From positions 1 to 10,949 of the forward strand of contig JAFAQI010000067.1 of the NCBI GenBank assembly GCA_019246495.1: a stretch of DNA of 10,949 bases. The letters run 5' to 3'. The translations under genes were made by a program, and so were the position numbers. The notes under the pieces are model-generated. The model saw only the letters and a list, made by a program, of their open reading frames with translations. It had not been told where the DNA came from and did not search any database. Source of the stretch: Frankiales bacterium. GTDB lineage: Bacteria > Actinomycetota > Actinomycetes > JAFAQI01. Positions 1 through 6,258 of this stretch are shown here, piece after piece. Positions within the stretch are counted from its first letter, which is position 1. Each line of letters opens with the position of its first letter.

Positions 1-1018
1 CGGGATGCCCGAACGACTTGAGGCCGCCGTCGGGGTTGACCGGCAGCTCACCGTCACGGTCGAACGTGCCGGCGCGGACTTCCTTCCACGCCGTGCCGCG
101 CTCGCAGAAACCGAGGTCCTCCATCAGGACGAGCTCGGTCGGCGTGAAGCAGTCGTGCACCTCAGCCATCGCCAGTTCGCTGCGCGGATCGGTGATGCCG
201 GCTTGGGCATATGCGTCGGCGGCTGACGCCGCGACCTCAGGGAAGTTGGTGTAGTCGTAGGACGGGTCCTCGAGCCCGCTGCCGTTGCCCGCGACGAACG
301 ACAACGCCTTTACGAGCAACGGCTTGTCGGTGTAGCGACCGGCGTCCTCGACCCGGCAGACGATCGCCGCCGCCGAGCCGTCCGCGACTCCCGCGCAGTC
401 GAAGACCGACAGGCCACCGGCAACCGCCGGCATGCCGCACAGCTGCTCGACGCTCATCTCCTTGCGGAACTGCGCCTTGGGGTTACGCGCGCCGTTGGCG
501 TGGTTCTTCGACGCGATGCGTGCGAGCACGGTGCGCATCTCGTCTGCGTCCACGCCGTAGCGCTTCGCATAGGCCGGCGCGACCATCGAGAACATCGCGG
601 CCGCGGTGAGCGACCGCTGCGTCCCGTCGTTCGGAATCGGGAACGCGTTGAGTCCCTGGTAGCCCGAGTCCTTCACCTTCTCGACGCCGACCGCCATCGC
701 GACGTCATAGGCACCGGAGGCCACGGCGTACGCCGCCTGGCGCAGCGCCTCCGAACCGGTCGCGCAGTAGTTCTCCACGCGGGTCACCGGCTTGCCTTCG
801 AGCTGTAGCGGCCGGGCCAGCGTGATGCCGCTCATGCCCGACTGCGCGGTGCCGAGCCAGTAGGCGTCGACGTCGTCCTTCGTGATGCCTGCGGACGTGA
901 ACGCCTCGCCGGTCGCTTCGCGCAGCAGATCGTCGGTGCCTTTGTCGAAGTGCTCGGCGAAGCGGGTGCATCCCATCCCGACGATGGCGACGCGGTCGCG
1001 GATGCCGTGGCTCGCCAT
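1..1018 (-). CDS. SCPx-type thiolase (acetyl-CoA acetyltransferase / lipid-transfer family), C-terminus cut by window edge
   Basis: Probable 3-ketoacyl-CoA thiolase or thiolase-like C-C lyase of the SCPx/Ltp group, acting in the cytoplasm on CoA thioesters. I read 339 residues from ATG at 1018 with no stop before base 1. Full-length relatives have about 380-400 residues, so roughly the last 50 are missing. Visible landmarks are an N-terminal VAIVGMG strand, the nucleophile region ENYCATGSEA (Cys85), the second catalytic block VHDCFTPTE (His288, Cys290) and GGLKSFGHP (His338) at the window edge. All expected catalytic residues seen so far are present. The ATG overlaps the TGA of the HMGS-like/DUF35 gene (ATGA), so the two are translationally coupled. 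SCPx thiolases are known partners of DUF35 proteins, for example Ltp2 with ChsH2 in mycobacterial cholesterol side-chain breakdown. Substrate unknown; whether it is a thiolase or a retro-aldolase is open. Confidence 0.93.
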   Translation of the reverse strand, partial: MASHGIRDRVAIVGMGCTRFAEHFDKGTDDLLREATGEAFTSAGITKDDVDAYWLGTAQSGMSGITLARPLQLEGKPVTRVENYCATGSEALRQAAYAVASGAYDVAMAVGVEKVKDSGYQGLNAFPIPNDGTQRSLTAAAMFSMVAPAYAKRYGVDADEMRTVLARIASKNHANGARNPKAQFRKEMSVEQLCGMPAVAGGLSVFDCAGVADGSAAAIVCRVEDAGRYTDKPLLVKALSFVAGNGSGLEDPSYDYTNFPEVAASAADAYAQAGITDPRSELAMAEVHDCFTPTELVLMEDLGFCERGTAWKEVRAGTFDRDGELPVNPDGGLKSFGHP

Positions 1019-2358
1019 CAGCCGTTCCCTTCAGGTGCGCGCACCGGCCGAGCCTTCCAGAAGTAGTTGGCGATGCCGTCGGCTGTGAACAGCCGGCGGA
1101 ACGTCATCTCGACACGCATGCCGATCGCGACCTCGTCGGCATCGACATCGGTGAGCTCCACCGGCAGCCGGGTGCCGTCGTCGAAGTCGACGACCGCGAA
1201 GACCACTGGCGGCGACGGTGAGTAGGCAAGCTTGTCGACCGTGAACGTCGTGACGGTGCCGCGCTGGTCGGCGAGCACGCCCTGCGGCCCGGTGAGCCCG
1301 AACTTCCAGTCGGTCGACCGGCCGGCGGCGCTGGCCGACGGCCGGGCCGGCTCGGGGCGGCGCGGGGGCTCGACGGGCAACAGGCCGCGCCAGGCGAGGT
1401 AGCGGCCGTACGTCACCGGTGCGCCCTCGGCGAGCTGCGCCGCGACCGGGCGCGCCGCCTGATGGCCGGCAATCGCGTCAGTGGTCCGGAACACGATCGC
1501 GTCGGCGCCGTCGGACAACACGAGCAGCACGATCTGCTGACCCGGCGATGACCGCTCGAGCGCGGACGCGAGGAGCAGCAGCGGCTGCGCCGCACCGGGG
1601 TTCCCGACGGACGCTGCGAGCCGGTCGACCACCCGCTCCGGCGCGACGCCCGACTTCTTCGCGACTGCACTGCATGCCCGCTCGGGCAGACCGGCGACGA
1701 CGAGATGGTCGACGGCATCCGCGGCGGCACCCGCGGACTCGAGAGCGAGCTTCAGCGCCTCGGCCGCGAGCGGCACGTACTTCGTCTCGCCGAACCGCTC
1801 CTCCCACAGCCGCGACGCGGGCTCGCCGGGGACGCGCCAGCGGTCGGTGAACTCCTCGGTCGCCGAGCCGACGCCGACGACCTCGGCCAGGACGGGAGCC
1901 GCGTCACCGTCACCGAACAGGACGGCCGCGGCGGCGTCACCACCGGTGGCTTCGTCCGGACCGCCGGGACGGCCACCGCGCATGTCACTGCCGACGACGA
2001 GGACACCGCAGCGTCCGGCGATCGCGGCGAGCAGCGCGCCGCTGGCCGACCGCACCGAGCCGACCGCATCGAATGCCGGCGCCGACCGGTCGAGTCGCAA
2101 CGCCGCGTGCACCGCGGTGGCGTTGGTCTTGTCGAGGTACGTCGGGGTCGTCGTGGCCAGCCAGAGTCCGCGGACCGGTTCGGCGCAGCCCGCCAGAGCG
2201 ACGCGGCCGGCCTCGGCCGCCATCGTGGTCGTGTCCTCGTCGTACGACGCCACCGTCCGGGTGCCGCGACCGCCCCCGCCACCGGCAACCGCGGCGATCG
2301 TCGACCGGTCGAGCCGGCGGTAGGGCAGGTGGACACCCCACCCGACGATTCCGCGCAC
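1018..2358 (-). CDS. HMG-CoA synthase-like protein fused to a C-terminal DUF35 OB-fold; catalytic residues apparently lost
   Basis: I read 446 residues from GTG 2358. Residues 1-300 resemble the HMG-CoA synthase/KAS III thiolase fold: MRGIVGWGVHLPYRRL at the start, SYDEDTTTMA around 38-47, GDAAAAVLFGDG around 140-151. Residues about 315-440 match the DUF35 OB-fold, ending in NYFWKARP. The nucleophilic Cys expected in the ACKAGT-like block appears as Val102 (GSVRSASGAL), and the catalytic His expected before a Pro-rich turn appears as Ala222 (VVAGLPER). No cysteine lies in the DUF35 part, so the usual Cys4 zinc ribbon is absent; it would fall near residues 355-362. I prefer GTG 2358 over ATG 2472 because conserved sequence begins there, a TANNNT box lies 7 bases upstream, and the longer version would put an operator-like palindrome inside coding sequence. 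It is coupled by ATGA to the thiolase. A scaffold or substrate-channelling role for that thiolase is inference. Confidence 0.85.
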   Translation of the reverse strand: MRGIVGWGVHLPYRRLDRSTIAAVAGGGGGRGTRTVASYDEDTTTMAAEAGRVALAGCAEPVRGLWLATTTPTYLDKTNATAVHAALRLDRSAPAFDAVGSVRSASGALLAAIAGRCGVLVVGSDMRGGRPGGPDEATGGDAAAAVLFGDGDAAPVLAEVVGVGSATEEFTDRWRVPGEPASRLWEERFGETKYVPLAAEALKLALESAGAAADAVDHLVVAGLPERACSAVAKKSGVAPERVVDRLAASVGNPGAAQPLLLLASALERSSPGQQIVLLVLSDGADAIVFRTTDAIAGHQAARPVAAQLAEGAPVTYGRYLAWRGLLPVEPPRRPEPARPSASAAGRSTDWKFGLTGPQGVLADQRGTVTTFTVDKLAYSPSPPVVFAVVDFDDGTRLPVELTDVDADEVAIGMRVEMTFRRLFTADGIANYFWKARPVRAPEGNG

Positions 2359-2365
2359 GACGGCC

Positions 2366-2371
2366 AGCCTA
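2366..2371 (-). promoter_or_regulatory. Probable -10 box of a leaderless promoter for the HMGS-like gene
   Basis: On the minus strand TAGGCT fits the actinobacterial TANNNT -10 pattern. It is followed by exactly 7 bases and then the GTG at 2358, with no Shine-Dalgarno sequence between, which is the geometry of a leaderless transcript. A TTGAC-like CTGACG (minus strand, 2394-2389) lies 17 bases further upstream and is one arm of the operator-like repeat. Inferred from pattern and spacing only. Confidence 0.5.
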
Positions 2372-2379
2372 CGCGCGAC

Positions 2380-2394
2380 CTGACGACCCGTCAG
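2380..2394. promoter_or_regulatory. Operator-like inverted repeat CTGACG-N3-CGTCAG, copy 1
   Basis: Perfect 6-base arms separated by three bases (CTGACGACCCGTCAG on the plus strand). Read toward the HMGS-like gene, the upstream flank is GTTT, identical to the flank of copy 2 at 10884-10900 read toward the acyl-CoA dehydrogenase. The repeat ends 21 bases before the GTG and overlaps the presumed -35. A compact palindrome with a 3-base centre would suit a dimeric repressor such as a TetR-family protein. No candidate regulator is encoded in the window. Confidence 0.6.
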
Positions 2395-2470
2395 AAACGC
2401 CGCCAGGGTCGCCAAAGCCTCCGCGGGCGGGCACGATGGCCCCGGCGAGCCGAGGCGAGGCGGTGCGGAC

Positions 2471-3043
2471 ATGACGACGGAGCGCGCGACGCTCGACGCG
2501 CACCGGCGCGATGCCAGCGCCGCAGCGATCCTGCTCCTCGTCGCCGCGGCAGTCGCGGTCGCGCTGGGTGTCTACGCCTCCGCCCACCACCCAGCCGGCC
2601 GGCCGCTGTTCACGTTCGGCTTCTCCGGGATGCTCCAGCTCAAGACCTGGTTCGCGACAGCGGCCGTCGCGCTGCTCGTCGTCCAGCTGGTCACCGCGCT
2701 CTGGATGTGGGGCCGGCTGCCGCGAGCCCGCCGCACGCCAGCCGCAGTGGCCTGGGTCCACCGGTGGTCCGGCTCGATCGCCTTCGTGCTCACGTTGCCA
2801 CCGGCGTTCCACTGCCTCTGGGCGCTGGGGTTCGGCACGGGAAGCACCCGCGTGCTGCTGCACGGGCTGGCGGGATGCGCGTTCTACGGTGCCTACGCCG
2901 CGAAGATGCTCGGCCTGCGCATGCGCGGGCTGCCGGACCGCGCCGTGCCCGTCCTCGGCGGCGCGGTGCTCACCCTGCTCGTCGCGGTCTGGCTCACGTC
3001 GGCGTTGTGGTTCTTCAGCCGTTCCGGCCTGCCGCTCACCTGA
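2471..3043 (+). CDS. Five-helix membrane protein with three histidines, DUF6529-like, possible heme-binding redox protein
   Basis: The 190-residue protein has about five predicted membrane segments (near 17-37, 57-79, 100-120, 125-147 and 158-183). His97, His114 and His131 lie at or within the third and fourth helices (WVHRWSG, PAFHCLWALG, LLHGLAGCAFYG), which would suit heme ligation as in cytochrome b561 or ferric-reductase-like proteins. The overall pattern resembles what I recall of DUF6529, seen in actinobacteria. The ATG at 2471 has a weak GAGG about 10 bases upstream. The stop lies 12 bases before the start of a Tat-exported Rieske gene, so the two are probably one operon. I infer that it carries electrons between the membrane and the Rieske protein. 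Heme binding is not proven and the family name is from memory. Confidence 0.85.
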   Translation: MTTERATLDAHRRDASAAAILLLVAAAVAVALGVYASAHHPAGRPLFTFGFSGMLQLKTWFATAAVALLVVQLVTALWMWGRLPRARRTPAAVAWVHRWSGSIAFVLTLPPAFHCLWALGFGTGSTRVLLHGLAGCAFYGAYAAKMLGLRMRGLPDRAVPVLGGAVLTLLVAVWLTSALWFFSRSGLPLT

Positions 3044-3055
3044 TCGGAGCCCGTC

Positions 3056-3508
3056 GTGTCCGTGCCCCCGCTCACCCGGCGCTCCTTGCTGAGCGGCTCG
3101 GCGTTCGCCGCGGTGGGTGGTATCGCGGGCTTCGTCCTCGCCCGGCACAGCAGCGCCGCGGAGGCCAAGCCGGACACCTCCGCTGCCAATGCCTACGGCC
3201 CCGGTTCCGGCTCGGCTGCCGGGCACGTCACCGTCGTCACGGGCGTCGACCGGGTGCCGCCGGGTGGAACGGTCCTCGCCGCCGGTCTGCTCGTCACCCG
3301 CGACTCCGCCGGGGCGGTGCATGCCGTCTCGGCCACGTGCACCCACCAAGGGTGCTCGGTCGCCAAGCCGGTGGCCGGCGTCGTGACTTGCCCGTGTCAT
3401 GGCAGCCGGTTCAACGCGGTCACTGGCGCCGTGATCAACGGACCCGCCAACCACCCGCTGCCGGCCGTACCGGTGCGCGTCGTCGGCACCCAGATCGTGC
3501 GCGGATGA
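3056..3508 (+). CDS. Tat-exported Rieske [2Fe-2S] protein
   Basis: The 150-residue protein starts with a twin-arginine signal (LTRRSLLSG at about 6-14) and a hydrophobic stretch (about 15-29), so it should be exported folded, either released or anchored outside the membrane. The cluster motifs are CTHQGC (Cys95, His97) and CPCHGSRFN (Cys112, His115). The extra Cys100 and Cys114 match the disulfide that stabilises the high-potential Rieske proteins of bc1/b6f complexes. It is shorter than a bc1 Rieske and has no cytochrome b neighbour. GTG 3056 is chosen because a CGGAG-type ribosome site precedes it and it keeps the Tat signal intact. It lies between the five-helix His-rich membrane protein and a micro-protein gene. 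An electron-transfer role is well supported; the donor and acceptor are unknown. Confidence 0.93.
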   Translation: MSVPPLTRRSLLSGSAFAAVGGIAGFVLARHSSAAEAKPDTSAANAYGPGSGSAAGHVTVVTGVDRVPPGGTVLAAGLLVTRDSAGAVHAVSATCTHQGCSVAKPVAGVVTCPCHGSRFNAVTGAVINGPANHPLPAVPVRVVGTQIVRG

Positions 3509-3517
3509 GGGACTGAC

Positions 3518-3601
3518 ATGCGCATCTTGCGATCACTTCCGACGATTGTCTGGGTCGTCGGCGTCGGCGTCGCGCTCGGAGCGTTGATCGCGCTGTCCTG
3601 A
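3518..3601 (+). CDS. 27-residue single-helix membrane micro-protein
   Basis: ATG 3518 to TGA 3601 encodes 27 residues, beginning MRILRSLPTIVW and continuing as an uninterrupted hydrophobic, Gly/Val/Ala/Leu-rich segment to the stop. Two arginines at the N-terminus ahead of one membrane helix predict the N-terminus inside. A GAGGG ribosome-site-like sequence (about 3507-3511) sits 6 bases before the ATG, and the start is only 9 bases after the Rieske stop, so it could be the third gene of that operon. Small helices of this kind are common accessory subunits of membrane redox complexes, which is the inferred role. I do not recognise a family. The reading frame is short enough that chance cannot be excluded, though start signal, spacing and composition all agree. 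Confidence 0.55.
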   Translation: MRILRSLPTIVWVVGVGVALGALIALS

Positions 3602-3621
3602 ACCCTCAGGTTCTCCGGCTT

Positions 3622-3634
3622 TACGTCCGACGTA
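3622..3634. promoter_or_regulatory. Short inverted repeat in the 107-base gap before the VC0807-like gene
   Basis: TACGT-CCG-ACGTA, a perfect 5-base-arm repeat, lies in the only untranslated stretch between the micro-protein stop and the next gene (3602-3708). It could be an operator for the downstream unit. With arms this short it may equally be chance. I see no convincing terminator or clear -35/-10 pair in this gap. Confidence 0.2.
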
Positions 3635-3693
3635 GTGGGTAACCCGTCACCAACCGGCTGCACCGGTCGTTGACGACACGGGGCCCACCCGGC

Positions 3694-3700
3694 GGAGGAG
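3694..3700 (+). promoter_or_regulatory. Strong ribosome binding site that fixes a TTG start
   Basis: GGAGGAG lies 8 bases before the TTG at 3709. An earlier in-frame TTG at 3670 would place this purine-rich site inside the coding region and add 13 Gly/Pro-rich residues of low plausibility, so 3709 is the better start. Confidence 0.75.
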
Positions 3701-3708
3701 AGTCGCAG

Positions 3709-4383
3709 TTGTCGACCACCGAGCGACACCACTTGCCTGACCTGCGCTCCGTCGCGCGGCACGCGCTTCCCAACGTCCTCATCTCGACGATCGTGCCGAC
3801 CAGCCTGTTCTACGTCGGCTGGTACTCCTCCGGTCGCTCGGCCGCGTTCGCCCTTGCCCTCGGCTGGGCGCTCACCGTGCTGGCCTATCGCTCGGTACGC
3901 CGCCAGCGGGTGCCGGCCTTGCTGACGCTGACGACGAGTCTTCTCGTCGTACGCACCATTGTCGCGATCATGAGCGGCAGCACCCGCATCTATTTCATGC
4001 AGCCCATCGCGGCAACCGTCGGCATCGGGTTGCTGTTCCTCGTGTCCGTCGCCGCCGGCCGGCCGCTCATCACGAAACTGGCCGGTGACTTCTGCCCGCT
4101 GCCGGCCGAGATCAGCGAGCGCGCGGACATCCGGCGGCACTTCCGCAACCTCAGCCTGCTGTGGGCGGGCATCTACTTCGCCAACGCCGCCGTGACGTTG
4201 TTCCTGCTGCTCAACCTGCCGGTCACGACGTTCGTCGCTACCAAGACGCTCGCCAGCCTCACGATCACCTGGAGCGGCATCGCGTTGACGGTCGCGTGGT
4301 CGCTGCGCGTCGGTCGCCGAGCCGGGCTGGTGCGCCCGGGTCGCCAGGCGGACGTCGTCGAGCCGATCGCGGTAGCTGCCTGA
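3709..4383 (+). CDS. Six-helix integral membrane protein, VC0807-like family
   Basis: Counting from TTG 3709 the protein has 224 residues and about six hydrophobic segments (near 20-40, 44-62, 68-86, 95-115, 147-169 and 178-199). Features include SGSTRIYFMQPI at about 89-100, a conserved-looking GRPLITKLAGDFCPLP stretch in the loop at about 117-132, and FRNLSLLWAGIYFANAAVTL from about 145. These recall the VC0807 family of membrane proteins, which has no firmly known function. The TTG start is supported by a GGAGGAG site 8 bases upstream. It ends 14 bases before the dehydratase gene, but that gene appears to have its own leaderless promoter, so co-transcription is possible but not required. 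Membrane location is secure; the family name is moderately secure. Confidence 0.85.
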   Translation: MSTTERHHLPDLRSVARHALPNVLISTIVPTSLFYVGWYSSGRSAAFALALGWALTVLAYRSVRRQRVPALLTLTTSLLVVRTIVAIMSGSTRIYFMQPIAATVGIGLLFLVSVAAGRPLITKLAGDFCPLPAEISERADIRRHFRNLSLLWAGIYFANAAVTLFLLLNLPVTTFVATKTLASLTITWSGIALTVAWSLRVGRRAGLVRPGRQADVVEPIAVAA

Positions 4384-4385
4384 CC

Positions 4386-4391
4386 TAACGT
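4386..4391 (+). promoter_or_regulatory. Probable -10 box of a leaderless promoter for the dehydratase gene
   Basis: TAACGT matches TANNNT and is followed by 6 bases and the GTG at 4398. No Shine-Dalgarno sequence is present. It lies directly after the stop of the preceding gene. I see no clear -35 hexamer, as is common for this promoter class. Confidence 0.4.
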
Positions 4392-4397
4392 GGCCGC

Positions 4398-5297
4398 GTG
4401 CCACTGACGCCACAGGACGTGACGCTGGCGTCGCATGAGCTGGCGGGCCGGGTACGCCGTACTCCCGTCATCGAGGTCGTGCTCGACGACCGCCGCGTGC
4501 TGCTCAAGCTCGACCACATGCAGCACAGCGGCTCATTCAAGTTTCGCGGCGCGATGCTCGGGTCGTTGCGCTCGGGGAGCGGCGAGGTCGTCGCAGCGTC
4601 GGGCGGAAACCACGGCCTGGCCATCGCGACGGCCTGCGCGATGCTCGGGCGACAGGCCCACGTCTGGGTGCCGAGCACCGCACCGGCGGACAAGGTGGAG
4701 CGGATCCGCCGAGCCGGCGCGGAGGTGCGCCTGCTCGACGGTGACTACCAGCAGTGCGCGGAGACCGCGAAGGCGTTCGCTGCCGAGCGAGACCTCACCT
4801 ACCTCCCCGCCTATGACCATCCCGACGTGATCACCGGCCAGGGCACGTGCGCCGCCGAGGTGCTCGCCGACCGCCCGGACTGCGACGCGGTCGTCGTCAG
4901 CGTGGGCGGTGGCGGACTGCTTGCCGGCACCGCGCTCGCCGCGGCCGGGCGTACGGCGGTCGTCGGCGTCGAGCCGGCCGGCATCCCGACGGTGACGCGC
5001 GCTCTCGAGGCGGGCCATCCCGTCGACGTGACGATCGACTCGATCACGGCGTCGGCGCTCGGCGCGCGGTCGACCGGCGAGCTCAACCTCGCCGTCCTGC
5101 GTGAACATCCGCCGCGCATGGAGCTCGTCAGCGACGACGAGATCCTCGCGGCCCGGAACCAGTTGTGGGAGGAGCACCGCATCGCGGTCGAGCCGGCCGC
5201 GGGTGCTGCGCTGGCGGTGGTCGGTCGGGTCGAGGCAACGCTGCCGTGCGTGGTGCTCTGCGGCGCCAACTCGGGTTGGCAGGCGACCTCAGCCTGA
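4398..5297 (+). CDS. PLP-dependent threonine/serine dehydratase (ammonia-lyase), no regulatory domain
   Basis: This 299-residue fold-type-II PLP enzyme is predicted to deaminate L-threonine or L-serine to 2-oxobutyrate or pyruvate in the cytoplasm. Lys48 in SGSFKFRGA forms the Schiff base, SGGNHG (68-73) is the substrate-carboxylate loop, and GGGG (170-173) binds the PLP phosphate. Near the C-terminus CGANSG puts Cys288 at the position that contacts the pyridine nitrogen, usually Ser in threonine deaminases and Cys in mammalian serine dehydratase. No ACT domain follows, so it is not an isoleucine-feedback-regulated IlvA. The GTG at 4398 is preceded by TAACGT rather than a ribosome site. A few related enzymes are racemases or act on hydroxyaspartate, so exact substrate is open. 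The 3' end overlaps the convergent DUF2505 gene by 9 bases. Confidence 0.9.
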   Translation: MPLTPQDVTLASHELAGRVRRTPVIEVVLDDRRVLLKLDHMQHSGSFKFRGAMLGSLRSGSGEVVAASGGNHGLAIATACAMLGRQAHVWVPSTAPADKVERIRRAGAEVRLLDGDYQQCAETAKAFAAERDLTYLPAYDHPDVITGQGTCAAEVLADRPDCDAVVVSVGGGGLLAGTALAAAGRTAVVGVEPAGIPTVTRALEAGHPVDVTIDSITASALGARSTGELNLAVLREHPPRMELVSDDEILAARNQLWEEHRIAVEPAAGAALAVVGRVEATLPCVVLCGANSGWQATSA

Positions 5298-5792
5298 GCC
5301 GGATGCGAGCGCCGAGGAGGTGAACTGCGCTTCTTCGGCGAGCACCTTGCGGCCGCTGTCGGCCGCGAACTTCTCCAGCTTTCCGCCGAGCAGCGGGATC
5401 GAGACCTTGACGTCGGCCTCGATGTCCTCGCGGGTGCCTGCGCCGTCCGGGGCGAGGGTCACGGTCCCGCTGATTCGCGACGGCACGCCCTGCACCTCGA
5501 CCGTGTAGCGGCAGACACGCCGGCCGTTCCCGTCGGCCGCCTGCCACTCGTCGGTCTGCACGACGGTGTTGGTCGGCTGCATGACCTTCTGCGCGAATCC
5601 TGGAAGATCGACGGTCACCTTGCGCTTGATGACGTTGCGGACACCGCCGTCGGTCGGCGTCGAGTCGATCGTGATGTCGGTGGCGCCTTGTGCGGCGTAC
5701 TTCCGCTCGATGAACGCGGGGTCGCTCGACAACGCATACACGCTTTCGACGTCTGCGTCGTAGTGGTTGCTCACCGACATGCGCGTGCTCAT
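5289..5792 (-). CDS. DUF2505 family protein (START/SRPBCC-like)
   Basis: The 167-residue soluble protein opens with SVSNHYDADVESVYALSSDPAFIERKYAAQG, here given only as its start SVSNHYDADVESVYALSSDP, typical of actinobacterial DUF2505, a family related to polyketide-cyclase/START lipid-binding folds. The alternating hydrophobic strands and the DGAGTREDIEADVKVSIPLL region fit a curved sheet with a C-terminal helix (ADSGRKVLAEEAQF). There is no signal peptide or membrane segment. It begins 9 bases after the stop of the SRPBCC gene and ends the four-gene acyl-CoA run. A second start at ATG 5780 (MSVSNHY) is possible. Binding of a hydrophobic ligand or CoA ester is inferred from fold and context; no member's function is established to my knowledge. 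Confidence 0.85.
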   Translation of the reverse strand: MSTRMSVSNHYDADVESVYALSSDPAFIERKYAAQGATDITIDSTPTDGGVRNVIKRKVTVDLPGFAQKVMQPTNTVVQTDEWQAADGNGRRVCRYTVEVQGVPSRISGTVTLAPDGAGTREDIEADVKVSIPLLGGKLEKFAADSGRKVLAEEAQFTSSALASGSG

Positions 5793-5801
5793 GGCCCGAC
5801 C

Positions 5802-6251
5802 TTAGTGGCGGTGGCTGCGCTCCGCCTCACGGGCAAGACGCTGGGCGAACCCGCCGACGGTTCGCGTGAAGAACCGCTGCATCAAACCCGCCGGCAGCAG
5901 GCCACTGCGAAACGTTCCCGACCACACGATGCGCGTGCCCGCGCCGTCCGGTTCGAGCCGCACGTCGGATCGGTAGTCGCGGACGACCCGCGTGTGCCAG
6001 CAGTAGGCGAGATGGCGCGGGGGCTCATAGGCGACGATCTCCTCGCGGCTGCCCACCGGCCCGAGGCCGAGCCGGCGGATGGCACCGACACCGCCCGGAG
6101 CGGGATTGCCCTCGCGCTCCCACGACGAACCCGGCACCATCGGCCCGGCCCACTTCGACCAACCGGCTCCGTCGGCGACAAGTGCGAAGACCTGCTCCGG
6201 CGGCGCAGCCGACGATGCCGTGACCTCGTACGTCGCCACCCCGTTCACCAT
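5802..6251 (-). CDS. SRPBCC family protein (polyketide cyclase/START-like lipid-binding fold)
   Basis: I chose ATG 6251, giving 149 residues, because MVNGVATYEVTASSAAPPEQ starts the conserved first strand and helix. A longer reading from 6308 would overlap the crotonase gene by 50 bases and add a low-complexity tail. Family features are PPEQVFALVADGAGWSKWAG (about 17-36), the EEIVAYEPPRHLAYCW strand pair and the LEPDGAGTRIVWSGTF strand, ending in the long C-terminal helix MQRFFTRTVGGFAQRLAREA. GTG 6248 is also possible. The start is 7 bases after the crotonase stop and the stop is 9 bases before the DUF2505 gene, so the three are co-transcribed. Ligand unknown; proteins of this fold bind lipids, steroids or polyketides. 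Confidence 0.85.
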   Translation of the reverse strand: MVNGVATYEVTASSAAPPEQVFALVADGAGWSKWAGPMVPGSSWEREGNPAPGGVGAIRRLGLGPVGSREEIVAYEPPRHLAYCWHTRVVRDYRSDVRLEPDGAGTRIVWSGTFRSGLLPAGLMQRFFTRTVGGFAQRLAREAERSHRH

Positions 6252-6258
6252 TTCGGGT

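Noticed and set aside
2359..2472. N-terminal 38-residue extension of the HMGS-like protein from ATG 2472
   Set aside because: It precedes the conserved domain start, overlaps the divergent gene and would contain the operator-like palindrome and -10 box.
2369..3454. A 361-codon open frame on the minus strand
   Set aside because: It is antisense to the His-rich membrane protein and the Rieske gene, both of which have clear motifs. The product is compositionally abnormal (Arg, Gly, Glu, Asp-rich).
1705..3516. A 603-codon open frame on the plus strand
   Set aside because: It runs antisense to the HMGS-like gene and out of frame through the membrane-protein and Rieske genes. Its product is Arg/Pro/Gly-rich low-complexity sequence with no family features, as expected of GC-rich shadow frames.
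3637..3645. GGGTAACCC near-palindrome before the VC0807-like gene
   Set aside because: Four-base arms around one base are too short to support an operator call in this composition.
3397..4413. A 338-codon open frame on the minus strand
   Set aside because: It is antisense to the Rieske 3' end, the micro-protein and the six-helix membrane gene. Low-complexity charged product with no motif.
5281..5300. Possible terminator between convergent dehydratase and DUF2505 genes
   Set aside because: The two coding ends overlap by 9 bases and I see no GC hairpin followed by a T run.
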